Part shown: positions 9,473 through 18,138 of the stretch, in pieces
Layout: each line of letters opens with the position of its first letter
Position numbering within the stretch: position 1 is the first letter of the stretch
Source: Bacillota bacterium
Lineage (GTDB): Bacteria; Bacillota; Clostridia; Christensenellales; UBA1242
Length of the DNA: 64,000 nucleotides
NCBI GenBank assembly: GCA_009780065.1
Contig: WRAS01000001.1
Coordinates: 295,750-359,749, forward strand
Reading direction: 5' to 3'
Translations under genes and position numbers: made by a program
Notes under the pieces: generated by a model
Database searches by the model: none
What the model was told of the DNA's origin: nothing
The model's input: only the letters and a program-made list of their open reading frames with translations

Positions 9473-9978
9473 ATGGGAAAGGCAATTGTTATATCTTGTT
9501 TTGCAGGACTGGGAAAAACCACAGTTGCGAAAAAGTATCAGAATGTTTATGATTTACAGACTTCGGCTTTTAGGCGTGATCCAAGCATAAAGGTTAAAAA
9601 TTACGAAAAACAAAAAGGGTTTGATTCAAATATAACAAATCCAGATTTCCCGCAGAACTATCTTGATGCGTTAAAAGATGCTAGGACAAAATATAATATC
9701 GTACTTGTCACGATGGCGCACGACATACGAGAACTTTTAGAACAAAACGATATACCATTTTTTTTTTCGTGATACCAGAAAAGACGGAATCTTTCAAAAA
9801 AGGACTTGTTGTGCGATGTCAAGAACGTGGTAACAATGACGCATTTGTAAATTACATTGCTGAAAACTTCGATAAACTAAGTCGCGACCAAAAAGACTAC
9901 AAAAATAAAATCCTAGTTTGTAAGGAACACAAGTTCTTAGAGGATTTATTGTTGCAAGAAAATTTACTCGCGGAATAA
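9473..9978 (+). pseudogene. P-loop NTPase-like gene split by a frameshift at a T10 run
   Basis: Two ORFs, 9473-9772 and 9769-9978, lie in adjacent frames and meet at a run of ten T (9758-9767). The first starts with a P-loop-like segment (CFAGLGKTTVAKKY) followed by DLQTSAF and ends DIPFFFS; the second continues VIPEKTESFKKGLVVRCQERGNN, a natural continuation. One extra T, or a -1 ribosomal slip on the T run, would give one protein of about 168 aa. It resembles small phage or bacterial adenylate-kinase-like ATPases, but I cannot name the family. Causes could be a sequencing error, a true pseudogene, phase variation or programmed frameshifting. The start at 9473 is the first ATG after the upstream stop. 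Confidence 0.7.
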
Positions 9979-10208
9979 GCGAAAAAATATTCGGTCTTTT
10001 GCATTAATGTTAAAACCGAAGGCAGGGGGCATTTATGATAGAGTGTGTTATCCTGTGAGTAAACTTTTTGAAAAGCGTTTTGCAAGGATTTACGAAGGGA
10101 AAATAGTTATTGCCCCGCAACCCAAAAATGAGCCTGAGGGCTGCCAAAAAGTCATTTGGCGATACTTGGTAGTCCGTGGAAGTTGCTGCCGCAAAAGGTC
10201 GAAATTGT
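9979..10208 (+). other. Intergenic stretch without a supported gene
   Basis: Both strands have open frames here (10007-10219 plus, 10010-10252 minus), but neither has an SD, a matching promoter or a recognisable protein. It may be a decayed gene between the frameshifted P-loop gene and the convergent minus-strand gene. Confidence 0.3.
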
Positions 10209-10616
10209 TTATCTCTTAAAAATCTCTTTTCCAGAAAATATACTTTTGACATTCCACTTTTTCATCAGTTTTGATTTTTCGATTTCAAATTTTTCATTTG
10301 ATATTTGACGCAGACGCAAACCAACCAAAAAGCAGTTAAAAGCCATCCTAAAACCTCCGCGATAGAGTACAAATAACTTTTTTCCGTTTGCCAATTCGTT
10401 TAACAGTTCATATGTTTCGTCTGGGCTGGGATGCCAATGGTGGTCGAACTCACCGCTTCTGAATGATAAATAGTCATCATCCACCACTATTTCCAATAAC
10501 TCATGGAAGTTCACAGTTATTACTTGCATATCTTCTGATAAAGAAATCTTATCTGCAATAGTAGAATTGTCCTTTAGACTATCAAAAACTTCTCGCATTG
10601 TTTCAAATTTGCCCAT
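10209..10616 (-). CDS. Hypothetical cytoplasmic protein, leaderless
   Basis: 135 aa, no signal peptide or membrane segment. It has mixed alpha/beta character with an acidic middle (EIVVDDDYLSF) and a basic C-terminus. No family recognised. On the minus strand its ATG is preceded by TATAAT and six nucleotides, with TTCACG 18 bp upstream of the -10 and no SD, which is the leaderless arrangement seen repeatedly here and supports the gene being real. Confidence 0.55.
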   Translation of the reverse strand: MGKFETMREVFDSLKDNSTIADKISLSEDMQVITVNFHELLEIVVDDDYLSFRSGEFDHHWHPSPDETYELLNELANGKKLFVLYRGGFRMAFNCFLVGLRLRQISNEKFEIEKSKLMKKWNVKSIFSGKEIFKR

Positions 10617-10633
10617 GACAAAATTATAACAAA

Positions 10634-10659
10634 AAAAGAGTCATTGCGTGAACTCTTTT
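10634..10659 (-). terminator. Terminator of tRNA-fMet
   Basis: On the minus strand, AAAAGAGT and ACTCTTTT form an 8-bp stem with a 10-nt loop followed by a T run, 33 nt downstream of the tRNA 3' end. Confidence 0.7.
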
Positions 10660-10691
10660 CAGTTGCCCAAAAGTTTACTTAATAGGCTAAT

Positions 10692-10768
<77 letters not shown>

Positions 10769-10915
10769 ATGGGATATCGTTAAGCACGATAAGGACTATT
10801 ATATACCAATAATATGCCAAAGTCAACATTTAAATACACGGAAAACCTCGGGGGTCTAAATTGATTGCTTAATATCGCTTTTTTGTGCATACTAAATACC
10901 AAGGAGGGAAAAAGT

Positions 10916-11146
10916 ATGATAAGAATCATTTCGTTTATTGTGCTGGGTGCTGCTGTAATTTCTTTGGTAACTTTCTTTATGTCATTCGGTACAACCGTAA
11001 TTGATCCATTCAGAGAAGCATTCAACCCATTCAGCTTCAGAGCATTGGGAGATGCATTATGGATTTTTATGTACTCGATAAGCACACCACTTATCCTTGG
11101 TATGCTTGGTCTGATTGGTCTTACAATGCAAACCAGAAGAGACTAG
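10916..11146 (+). CDS. Small integral membrane protein
   Basis: 76 aa starting at the ATG behind an aaggagg SD; the longer ORF-track start at 10865 lacks one. Two hydrophobic segments (about 3-25 and 45-68) are separated by a short polar loop (DPFREAFNPFSF). No family recognised. It is a single-gene unit ending at a strong hairpin terminator shared with the convergent surface protein. Confidence 0.65.
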   Translation: MIRIISFIVLGAAVISLVTFFMSFGTTVIDPFREAFNPFSFRALGDALWIFMYSISTPLILGMLGLIGLTMQTRRD

Positions 11147-11166
11147 TTATCTTACGCATCCAAAAG

Positions 11167-11192
11167 AAAATGACCCAATCACGGGTCATTTT
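11167..11192. terminator. Bidirectional terminator
   Basis: AAAATGACCC, AATCAC loop, GGGTCATTTT: a 10-bp perfect stem flanked by A and T runs, between the convergent genes ending at 11146 (plus) and 11201 (minus). Confidence 0.85.
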
Positions 11193-11200
11193 TTAATAAT

Positions 11201-13153
11201 TTAATTTTTTTGCTGTTTGCTTCTTCTGGAAAGAAATAATATAAGCAAAGCAAGAATCAATAAACCAACCAAGGATCCCGCACCTACAATCCAAGGGACA
11301 AGGTTGCAATTGTTGCCATTGACGAGTGCCTCACTAAAACGTGCGTAGAGGGTAATGTTTTCCGTCATTTCAAGAAATTCATTTAGCGGAATTCCATATG
11401 CATCAAATACTAAATTTCCACCAGACGGTGCATCCCAAAAGCCCAGAAATTGACGCCCTGTGATAGAAGGTAACTGGGTCAAAGTATTTACGGTTGTTCC
11501 ATTTACATGTGAAATGTTCAAAGGTAATCCCACTCCATATGGTGTATCTGCAAGAATAAAATGAAATGCAATTGTGAAAGTCAAACCATTCCAAACGGCG
11601 TATAGTGTTTGACTGCCATCAATTGTCCAGGTGTCACCTGCAAGATATTCTACTGTGGTGGAGGTACTGCTGGTTGTCCAACCAAGAAAAGTGAAACCTG
11701 GCCTGGTTGTTGATGGTAGGGTAAAGGTTGTACCTGGTGCGTCTATTACAGGCGGTAACTGTTTACCTTGTTGTGTATCAAATATTATGGTGGAATCAAG
11801 GATACTGTGTCCCCAAACAACTGCAAATATAATTCCATTAATCACGCATAAGTTCCAGTCCTCGTGCCATCCGTTAGGACCAGGAGAGAGGTGTGCTGTA
11901 TATATTGTCAGGCTAGCAGGATTGGCAAGAAACACACCTTCCCCAATTTCAATAACATTGTTTGGAATTACTACACTGGTTAATTGATTATCTGTAAAAG
12001 AATATTCTGCGATTTTTGTTACGTGGTTTGGGATTGTTATATTAGTTAATTGACTAGAAATAAATGCCGCATTACCTATGCTGGTAAATTGGTTTGGTAG
12101 TTGCGTGACAAAATTGTTTGTGATGAAAGGGTTATTGTTGAAACCTTGAAAAACAGTAATTTGTGCAGGTAATTCAGGCATTTGGGTAAATTGATTGAAT
12201 GCAAATGCTGATTCCGCAATGTACGTTACGCTGGCTGGGATAGTTATTGTTGTTAACTGGTTGTATTGAAATGCCCACTTTTCAATATCTGTTACACCAT
12301 TTGGAATATGCACACTGGTTAATTCGTTGTCTTCAAATGTATATGCTGCAATATGTGTTATTTTGTCTGGGATGACTATGTTGGTTAATTGATTATGTCG
12401 GAAGGACAAACGTCCAATATGAGTTAAGTTATCTGGGAGATTAACATTGGCTAATTGGTTGGAAATGAATGCCCCTTCTCCAATATATGTCACAGTTTCT
12501 GGAATCACTATACTTGTCAACTGATTATCGTGGAATGCATAATTTCCAATGTGGGTTAGACTGTCAGGGAGTTGGACACTGGCAAGTTGATTGTGGCCGA
12601 ATGCAAAATCTTCGACAATTGTAACTCCGTCTGGAATTATTATATTGGTTAAATTGTTAACACCGAAAGCAGAATTCCCAATACTAGTCAGGTTGTCAGA
12701 AATTTGTACACTGGTTAAGTGATTGTATGCGAATGATGCAAAGCCTATATACGTCACACTATTTGGAATTACTAAGGTTGTTATTTGGTTATGCCCAAAG
12801 GCTAAATCTCCAATACTTATTACGGTATCTGGGATTGTTACCTCAATTACTCTGCTCAATAAAAATGCATTATTGCTGATGGTTGTAACTGGGAAACCAT
12901 TAATTGTGGCAGGGATATTTACAATAAGGTCAGTTTGAAAAGGAACTTGACCAGGGCCAATAATCGTCACTTGGCCATTTGCGGTTGTAAAGTTGAAATC
13001 TGCTACAACATGTGCGGCTTGAGTTGGTCGTGATGATGTTACAATAATCACAACGCTTGTAATTGCGATAAAAAGAACTAATAACCCGACCCCTAATAAA
13101 ATGATTATCCTTTTCGGGGATTGCACCGCGGAGAATTGTGTTTTATTTTCCAT
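11201..13153 (-). CDS. BspA-like leucine-rich-repeat surface protein with InlB repeats and C-terminal anchor
   Basis: 650 aa from the ATG at 13153; the track start at 13219 adds 22 poorly supported residues. An N-terminal signal anchor (RIIILLGVGLLVLFIAITSVVII) is followed by about 14 tandem BspA-type LRR units of 23 residues (pattern LTSV-x-IPD-x-xTSIGNSAF-x-xNQ), two InlB-type units (FLGWTTS and LYAVW), a membrane helix (WIVGAGSLVGLLILALLILFL) and the tail SRRSKQQKN. This architecture is typical of adhesins in gut Firmicutes and Bacteroidetes. Upstream on the minus strand is TTGATT, 17 bp, TATAAT, with an in-frame GTG 4 nt past the -10, so a start 18 residues upstream of the chosen ATG is possible. 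No LPXTG motif. Confidence 0.8.
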   Translation of the reverse strand: MENKTQFSAVQSPKRIIILLGVGLLVLFIAITSVVIIVTSSRPTQAAHVVADFNFTTANGQVTIIGPGQVPFQTDLIVNIPATINGFPVTTISNNAFLLSRVIEVTIPDTVISIGDLAFGHNQITTLVIPNSVTYIGFASFAYNHLTSVQISDNLTSIGNSAFGVNNLTNIIIPDGVTIVEDFAFGHNQLASVQLPDSLTHIGNYAFHDNQLTSIVIPETVTYIGEGAFISNQLANVNLPDNLTHIGRLSFRHNQLTNIVIPDKITHIAAYTFEDNELTSVHIPNGVTDIEKWAFQYNQLTTITIPASVTYIAESAFAFNQFTQMPELPAQITVFQGFNNNPFITNNFVTQLPNQFTSIGNAAFISSQLTNITIPNHVTKIAEYSFTDNQLTSVVIPNNVIEIGEGVFLANPASLTIYTAHLSPGPNGWHEDWNLCVINGIIFAVVWGHSILDSTIIFDTQQGKQLPPVIDAPGTTFTLPSTTRPGFTFLGWTTSSTSTTVEYLAGDTWTIDGSQTLYAVWNGLTFTIAFHFILADTPYGVGLPLNISHVNGTTVNTLTQLPSITGRQFLGFWDAPSGGNLVFDAYGIPLNEFLEMTENITLYARFSEALVNGNNCNLVPWIVGAGSLVGLLILALLILFLSRRSKQQKN

Positions 13154-13279
13154 TTCCTTTGTATTCCTTTTCACAAGAATTATATATAACATATGCAAAT
13201 TAATCAAATAAAAAAGCAATATTTATTCTATGTGTCCATAGTTCGCAGAGTAACATTATGCCATTTTAAACAATAAGTA

Positions 13280-13308
13280 TTGACATTTTGAATATACTAT
13301 GGTAAAGT
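13280..13308 (+). promoter_or_regulatory. Promoter of the InlB-repeat protein
   Basis: Perfect TTGACA, 17-bp spacer, TAAAGT, followed by a leader of about 24 nt with an aaagggggcg SD. Confidence 0.75.
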
Positions 13309-13338
13309 TATGGAAACTAATTTTACAAAGGGGGCGTC

Positions 13339-15975
13339 ATGAAAAAGGCATTGCTCTTTACGGGAATTTGTATACTTGTTACATTTGGTGTTCTTGCACT
13401 GGTTTTATCCAGTATTAACCTTGGTTTCCTTGCAGGAAATCGTGTAGGCAGCATCAACATAACATTTGCAAGTAACCCGCCTGCAGGTGTCATCGCGGCC
13501 AACGAAGAAGTCATCGTAGAAGCACCACTTTATTTGAACAACAGAACGGACGAAGGTGAAACCAGAAATCGCAGAACACGTGTTCCTGCATCTGATACTT
13601 TCAGTTTCCCTGGGCACAGATTCGTGCACTGGTTTGACGTCGAAGCGGACGAGCCACTTAGAAACCACGTTCCACGCGGTCTAACCGAAATGGACGAGGG
13701 TCGTACATTTATCGCAATATGGGAGGCTATTACCTACCGTATTAACTTCAACACCACAGTTGCAAGCCCAACCAACCCAAGCCCAATCAACATCACATAT
13801 GGCGAGGTTATCCCAACACTTCCAAGCCCAACCCGTCACGGTTTCTTGGCACCAACATGGTGGACCGAGCGTAATGGTAACGGAACCGAAATTACCGCAG
13901 GTAACGTATTTAATCAAACAAGCAACCTTAACGTATTTGCACACTGGATCCAGGATCCAACCGTTCCCCAAAACCTTTTCCAAATTCGCTTTAATCTAAG
14001 ATACGCAAATGCATCTATGCCAAGTGGACATGGTCTTACAAGACAAGTAACCACACACAACCTTTTCGAGGCACTTCCAATGCCTGCAACCAGACCAGGT
14101 TCAGGTTCCACACACATTGGATGGGAAATGCGTGACCCAAATGCTAATAACGCACTTGTAGCCGTAGGTAATAACCAGGCCGTTGCAAACATCCGTCTTG
14201 CAAACCAGGCGCAGGTAACCGTATACGCACTATGGCACCATGCACCAGTACAACAAACTTACACAGTTTCATTTAACCCTGCAGGTGGTTTGGTAAATGG
14301 TTCAACCGCAATCCACACAATTACACCAATTGGGGTCGCACACAGTAATATGGGTAACCCAGTTCCAGTCCCAACACGTACATCACACACATTCCTTGGC
14401 TGGCAATCTCCGGCTGGAATCCTATTCGGGGTGGGTACAACACTTAACACAGTGGTTAACACAATTACATCTGGTAATGCAATAACACTGACTGCACAAT
14501 GGCAGCAAGATGCAATTCCTGTACCAACATTTACACTTACATTTGATGGGAACAACGGAACAGTTGTTGGTCCATCAGTAATAACCGCAAGTACAGCAAT
14601 TGGAAACCTTGGGCAACAGGTTCCACACGCAACACGTGGCGGACACACACTAACAGGTTGGCATTTCCCGGCGGCTGGCATAACATTTGGAACAAACGCA
14701 ACTCTTAACGCAATTACTAACACAATACCATCTGGCAATGCGGCAACTCTTGTTGCACAATGGCAACAAGATGCGGTTGTTCAACCACAATGGAATCTTA
14801 ACTTTAACCCAAATAGTGGAACAATCAACGGTTCAACCGCAATCCACAGCGTACCGAACGTAGGTGCACAATTCAGTAACCTTGGGCATGTTGCACCGGC
14901 TGCGCAAAGAACTGCTCACACTTTGACAGGATGGACATGTGGTGTAACCGGATTCCTTCGTGCACCAAACGCAACATTCGCAACTATTACTGGCGGTATC
15001 GCGTCTGGTACAACAATTACACTTACCGCACAATGGGATGAATTGCCAATTACAATTAATTTCATTCTTAACGGTGGTACAACTTCTAACACAACAACAT
15101 TTACAAACATTCGTCAAAGCAACATCAACACCGTAACATTCCCAACTGTTACACGTGCAAGACACAATCTCACTGCGTGGAATCTTGGTCACCTTGGCGG
15201 AACTGCGATTGCAACAAACAATCAACAAGCAATTCTTAACCACGCAAGAACAACTGGCTCTAACAACGTTTCCGTACATGCAAACTGGACCGCACAAACC
15301 TTTACAATCACATACCGCGCAACAAACGCAACGATATTTGATGGTAACACAAACCGAGGATCACAGTGGGTGGTAGGAGTTCAAGGTAACAACCACCACA
15401 CAATTCCGCACAGAGTAGAAAGACCAAACGCAGGCGGATTCACGTACTCGTTCGAAGGTTGGTTCTACAGATGGGGTGATGCCGCTAACCAAAGACGTCA
15501 TATCCAAAATTACGAAGACCTTAGAGCATTTATCTTAACGCGTTATGGTGCGAACGTACTTGCAATCACTATTGATGCAGGTTGGACACGTACAGCAATC
15601 GGCGGTGGCGGAACACCAGCACCAACACAATTCCAATTCTTTATGCACTTTATGGATGGAACAAACCGTTTCGTAAGAAGCAGATTGATGAGCGCACAAG
15701 AAACACCATTACTTTCCGATATCTTCGCGGTTCAAATATCTCCAGGTGTTTACAGAAACGACGGAAGACTAACGCTAGAAGGTTATTCCCGTGTTGCATG
15801 GATTTACCAACGTCTTGGTACTACACACAGATGGCCGGCTGGTTCCCACATTCCTGGTTATGTCAACCCACACCACAGAACAATGCATCAACACGACTTA
15901 CTCAGCGGTAACTCGCAAACCATTGACGGTGTACGGGTAATCCACCTTCACGCAGTTTGGATAAGAAACAGATAA
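13339..15975 (+). CDS. Large secreted InlB B-repeat protein, probably highly expressed
   Basis: 878 aa with an N-terminal hydrophobic anchor or signal (LLFTGICILVTFGVLALVLSS). The body is an array of InlB-type beta-grasp units, each with a central GW and ending TAQW, AIW, AHW or AVW. Residues about 305-570 are three tandem units of about 87 residues that are clearly duplicates of one another (NGSTAIHTI and NGSTAIHSV). No C-terminal helix or LPXTG is visible, unlike the neighbours. Codon use is noticeably biased (AAC, CCA, CTT, ACA), and with the consensus promoter, strong SD and strong terminator this suggests heavy expression. It may be a main surface-layer or adhesin protein; that is inference. 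Confidence 0.8.
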   Translation: MKKALLFTGICILVTFGVLALVLSSINLGFLAGNRVGSINITFASNPPAGVIAANEEVIVEAPLYLNNRTDEGETRNRRTRVPASDTFSFPGHRFVHWFDVEADEPLRNHVPRGLTEMDEGRTFIAIWEAITYRINFNTTVASPTNPSPINITYGEVIPTLPSPTRHGFLAPTWWTERNGNGTEITAGNVFNQTSNLNVFAHWIQDPTVPQNLFQIRFNLRYANASMPSGHGLTRQVTTHNLFEALPMPATRPGSGSTHIGWEMRDPNANNALVAVGNNQAVANIRLANQAQVTVYALWHHAPVQQTYTVSFNPAGGLVNGSTAIHTITPIGVAHSNMGNPVPVPTRTSHTFLGWQSPAGILFGVGTTLNTVVNTITSGNAITLTAQWQQDAIPVPTFTLTFDGNNGTVVGPSVITASTAIGNLGQQVPHATRGGHTLTGWHFPAAGITFGTNATLNAITNTIPSGNAATLVAQWQQDAVVQPQWNLNFNPNSGTINGSTAIHSVPNVGAQFSNLGHVAPAAQRTAHTLTGWTCGVTGFLRAPNATFATITGGIASGTTITLTAQWDELPITINFILNGGTTSNTTTFTNIRQSNINTVTFPTVTRARHNLTAWNLGHLGGTAIATNNQQAILNHARTTGSNNVSVHANWTAQTFTITYRATNATIFDGNTNRGSQWVVGVQGNNHHTIPHRVERPNAGGFTYSFEGWFYRWGDAANQRRHIQNYEDLRAFILTRYGANVLAITIDAGWTRTAIGGGGTPAPTQFQFFMHFMDGTNRFVRSRLMSAQETPLLSDIFAVQISPGVYRNDGRLTLEGYSRVAWIYQRLGTTHRWPAGSHIPGYVNPHHRTMHQHDLLSGNSQTIDGVRVIHLHAVWIRNR

Positions 15976-15982
15976 CAGATTC

Positions 15983-16006
15983 AAAAAGCACCTTCGGGTG
16001 CTTTTT
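15983..16006 (+). terminator. Terminator after the InlB-repeat protein
   Basis: AAAAAGCACC, TTCG tetraloop, GGTGCTTTTT. Confidence 0.9.
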
Positions 16007-16051
16007 ATGTCGAATTTGCATGATATAACTTTTGTTTCGCATGTAATTAAT

Positions 16052-16966
16052 ATGCTGTACGAAATTTTACCCACAGAAATTTGTCATGCACTCGCACGAC
16101 TGGATATCAATCACGTTTATGAATTGCGGCTGCGTTCCAATGCACCCGCGGTGGTTTGTCTTGGTGGTAAAAATTTTTATCTTACAAAGGATGGACCATC
16201 GCGCGACACAAAAAGCGCAATCTTTGTTTCGCGTAATGACTTGGACGCAATTTTGCATCGTGCGTCGAATTATTCTATTTATGCGGTTAACGAACAAATT
16301 AAGCAAGGGTTCCTCACCGTCAAAGGCGGTATCCGAATAGGTATTGCGGGCGAGGTTGTGGTGGAAAATAACCAAATCAAAACAATAAAAAATATCCAAG
16401 CCCTGAACATTCGTGTTCCGCACGAGGTTCGCAATTGTTCATATCCGGTGCTGGGCTATATCTTTGAAAGTCCGCGACCATTGAAGACCCTGATAATTTC
16501 TCCGCCTGGGGCGGGAAAGACCACATTTCTTCGCGACCTCGCATTGCAAATATCTTATCGATATCAATTATTGAATACACTTATATTAGACGAACGCGGC
16601 GAAATCTGTGCCACACACCTTGGCGAAAACCAATTGGATGTTGGTCATCTTACGGATGTGATTTCAGGGTCATCAAAGATATATGGCTTTGAAAATGGAA
16701 TCCGTAGTATGCGCCCAGATATAATAATAACGGACGAGGTTGCAACCGCATCCGACATAGAAATGTTGCGTCTGGCCGCGCGTAGCGGTGTTTCGGTGAT
16801 TGCTTCGGTTCATGCATCCGGTATCGAAGAAATTCGTAACAAGCCATATTTCAAAGACATCATCGCGGAACAAATTTTTGACCGTTACATTGTTTTAGGT
16901 GTGCGCGACAGTGCGGGTCATGTAATGGGTGTTTTTGACAGAAATCTGAAATTGCTCGCCATGTGA
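16052..16966 (+). CDS. spoIIIAA: Stage III sporulation protein AA
   Basis: 304 aa secretion-type ATPase of the SpoIIIA-SpoIIQ channel, acting in the engulfing mother cell. Walker A is ISPPGAGKTTFLRD; a Walker B-like IITDEVAT and an ASVHA segment follow. The N-terminal EILPTEICHALARLD and VYELRLRSNAP segments are characteristic. The ATG at 16052 is chosen because this segment begins there; the ORF-track start at 15998 lies in the preceding terminator. There is no SD. It overlaps spoIIIAB by 4 nt. Confidence 0.95.
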   Translation: MLYEILPTEICHALARLDINHVYELRLRSNAPAVVCLGGKNFYLTKDGPSRDTKSAIFVSRNDLDAILHRASNYSIYAVNEQIKQGFLTVKGGIRIGIAGEVVVENNQIKTIKNIQALNIRVPHEVRNCSYPVLGYIFESPRPLKTLIISPPGAGKTTFLRDLALQISYRYQLLNTLILDERGEICATHLGENQLDVGHLTDVISGSSKIYGFENGIRSMRPDIIITDEVATASDIEMLRLAARSGVSVIASVHASGIEEIRNKPYFKDIIAEQIFDRYIVLGVRDSAGHVMGVFDRNLKLLAM

Positions 16967-17496
16967 AAATTCGAATTAACCTTGCATACACATATAAAAT
17001 GTATATCATTATGTTATTAGTGGCACTGGTTGTGCCTATAGTATTCGGCTATTATATATATAGAAATTATAAATGCAGAAAGATCTTTTTTCAAGACACA
17101 ATTGCATTCTGCGATCATTTGTCAGTCGAAATTGGATTTTCAAAAAATAACCTTGGTTATATTATTGATACGTATAAAGATTCTTACGCGCAACATTTTT
17201 ATAATACGCTTGTGGGATACAAGACCTTGCTAGATAATCGTATTGAAATCACTCATGGTGCTGTGAATTCGGTTGTGTGGCGCGGCCTTAAACCCGCCGA
17301 AATTACAACAATCACAGATTTTTTATATGAACTGGGACGCCATGGCAGTCACGAAGAACAATCCAAAATCGCATCAAAGCGCGTAACATTTGACCATTTC
17401 TTTGACCAATCTAAAACAGCGCTGCGACGTGAAGCGTCTATTTATTTCAAACTTTGCATAATTTTAGGTATAGCATTAGTAATTTTACTTGTATAA
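16963..17496 (+). CDS. spoIIIAB: Stage III sporulation protein AB
   Basis: 177 aa. Starts at a GTG overlapping the spoIIIAA stop (ATGTGA), so translation is probably coupled. Membrane helices lie at both ends (about 12-29 and 158-176) around a helical domain, the usual SpoIIIAB topology. The sequence around LGRHGSHEEQSKI is typical. Part of the forespore channel machinery. Confidence 0.88.
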   Translation: MKIRINLAYTYKMYIIMLLVALVVPIVFGYYIYRNYKCRKIFFQDTIAFCDHLSVEIGFSKNNLGYIIDTYKDSYAQHFYNTLVGYKTLLDNRIEITHGAVNSVVWRGLKPAEITTITDFLYELGRHGSHEEQSKIASKRVTFDHFFDQSKTALRREASIYFKLCIILGIALVILLV

Positions 17497-17513
17497 GCGA
17501 AAAGGAAGGGAAG

Positions 17514-17711
17514 ATGGGAATAGAAATTATATTCAGAATCGCGGCAATAGGAATTTTGGCAAGTGTAGTTTCCAGTGTTCTTAAACAATCCGGCAAAGAC
17601 GAACTTGCAACCTTTGTTTCTTTGTCTGCGGTTATAATTTCACTTTTACTGGTTTTGGATATGGTGGCAGATTTATTCAGTACAGTGCGAAATCTTTTTT
17701 CGTTGTACTAG
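17514..17711 (+). CDS. spoIIIAC: Stage III sporulation protein AC
   Basis: 65 aa, the normal length. The ATG at 17514 follows an aaggaagg SD and replaces the ORF-track start at 17454, which lies inside spoIIIAB. It has two membrane helices and the SGKDELA segment conserved in SpoIIIAC, which belongs to the same membrane family as SpoIIIAD. Confidence 0.92.
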   Translation: MGIEIIFRIAAIGILASVVSSVLKQSGKDELATFVSLSAVIISLLLVLDMVADLFSTVRNLFSLY

Positions 17712-17751
17712 GTTGCAATATTCGACAATAGCGCACACATAGTCTAAAGAC

Positions 17752-18138
17752 ATGGAAGTCTTTCAACTCATTGGCATCGCGCTGCTTACTGCGGTGGCGG
17801 TGATTATTCTTCGTCCGCATAAACCAGAAATAGCAATGATTGTCAGTTTGGCGGGCGGGCTAATGGTTCTGTTTTTGTTTGTGGAGACCCTCAGTGGGGT
17901 TATTGGTGGATTTTCGCAAATCGCAACTCAAACGGGTGTTCCAATTACATTATTCAGTGCATTACTTAGAATAATTGGAATTGGCTATTTAACAGAATTT
18001 GCAGCCAATATATGCGAAGACAGCGGTAACCAAAGTCTGGCACACAAAGTAGTTATAGGGGGAAAGATTCTTATCCTTGTCATGGCGATTCCAATAGTTA
18101 CTAGTTTAATTGACATAATCGTGGGGGTGCTGCCATGA
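17752..18138 (+). CDS. spoIIIAD: Stage III sporulation protein AD
   Basis: 128 aa multi-helix membrane protein. Matches SpoIIIAD through the N-terminal MEVFQLIGIALLTAVAVIILRPHKPE and the later TEFAANICEDSGNQSLAHKV. No SD precedes it. The start codon lies in the 6-nt loop of a perfect 6-bp inverted repeat (AAAGAC / GTCTTT, 17746-17763), which could limit or couple initiation. Its stop overlaps the spoIIIAE start. Confidence 0.92.
   Translation: MEVFQLIGIALLTAVAVIILRPHKPEIAMIVSLAGGLMVLFLFVETLSGVIGGFSQIATQTGVPITLFSALLRIIGIGYLTEFAANICEDSGNQSLAHKVVIGGKILILVMAIPIVTSLIDIIVGVLP

Noticed and set aside
10007-10252. Open frames on both strands between the P-loop gene and the minus-strand gene
   Set aside because: No SD, promoter or recognisable domain, and the two frames exclude each other; I describe the interval as unassigned.
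15998-16052. Sigma-E-type promoter for spoIIIAA
   Set aside because: A TGATATAAC and nearby AT-rich motifs exist, but I could not place a sigma-E -35/-10 pair at the proper spacing.
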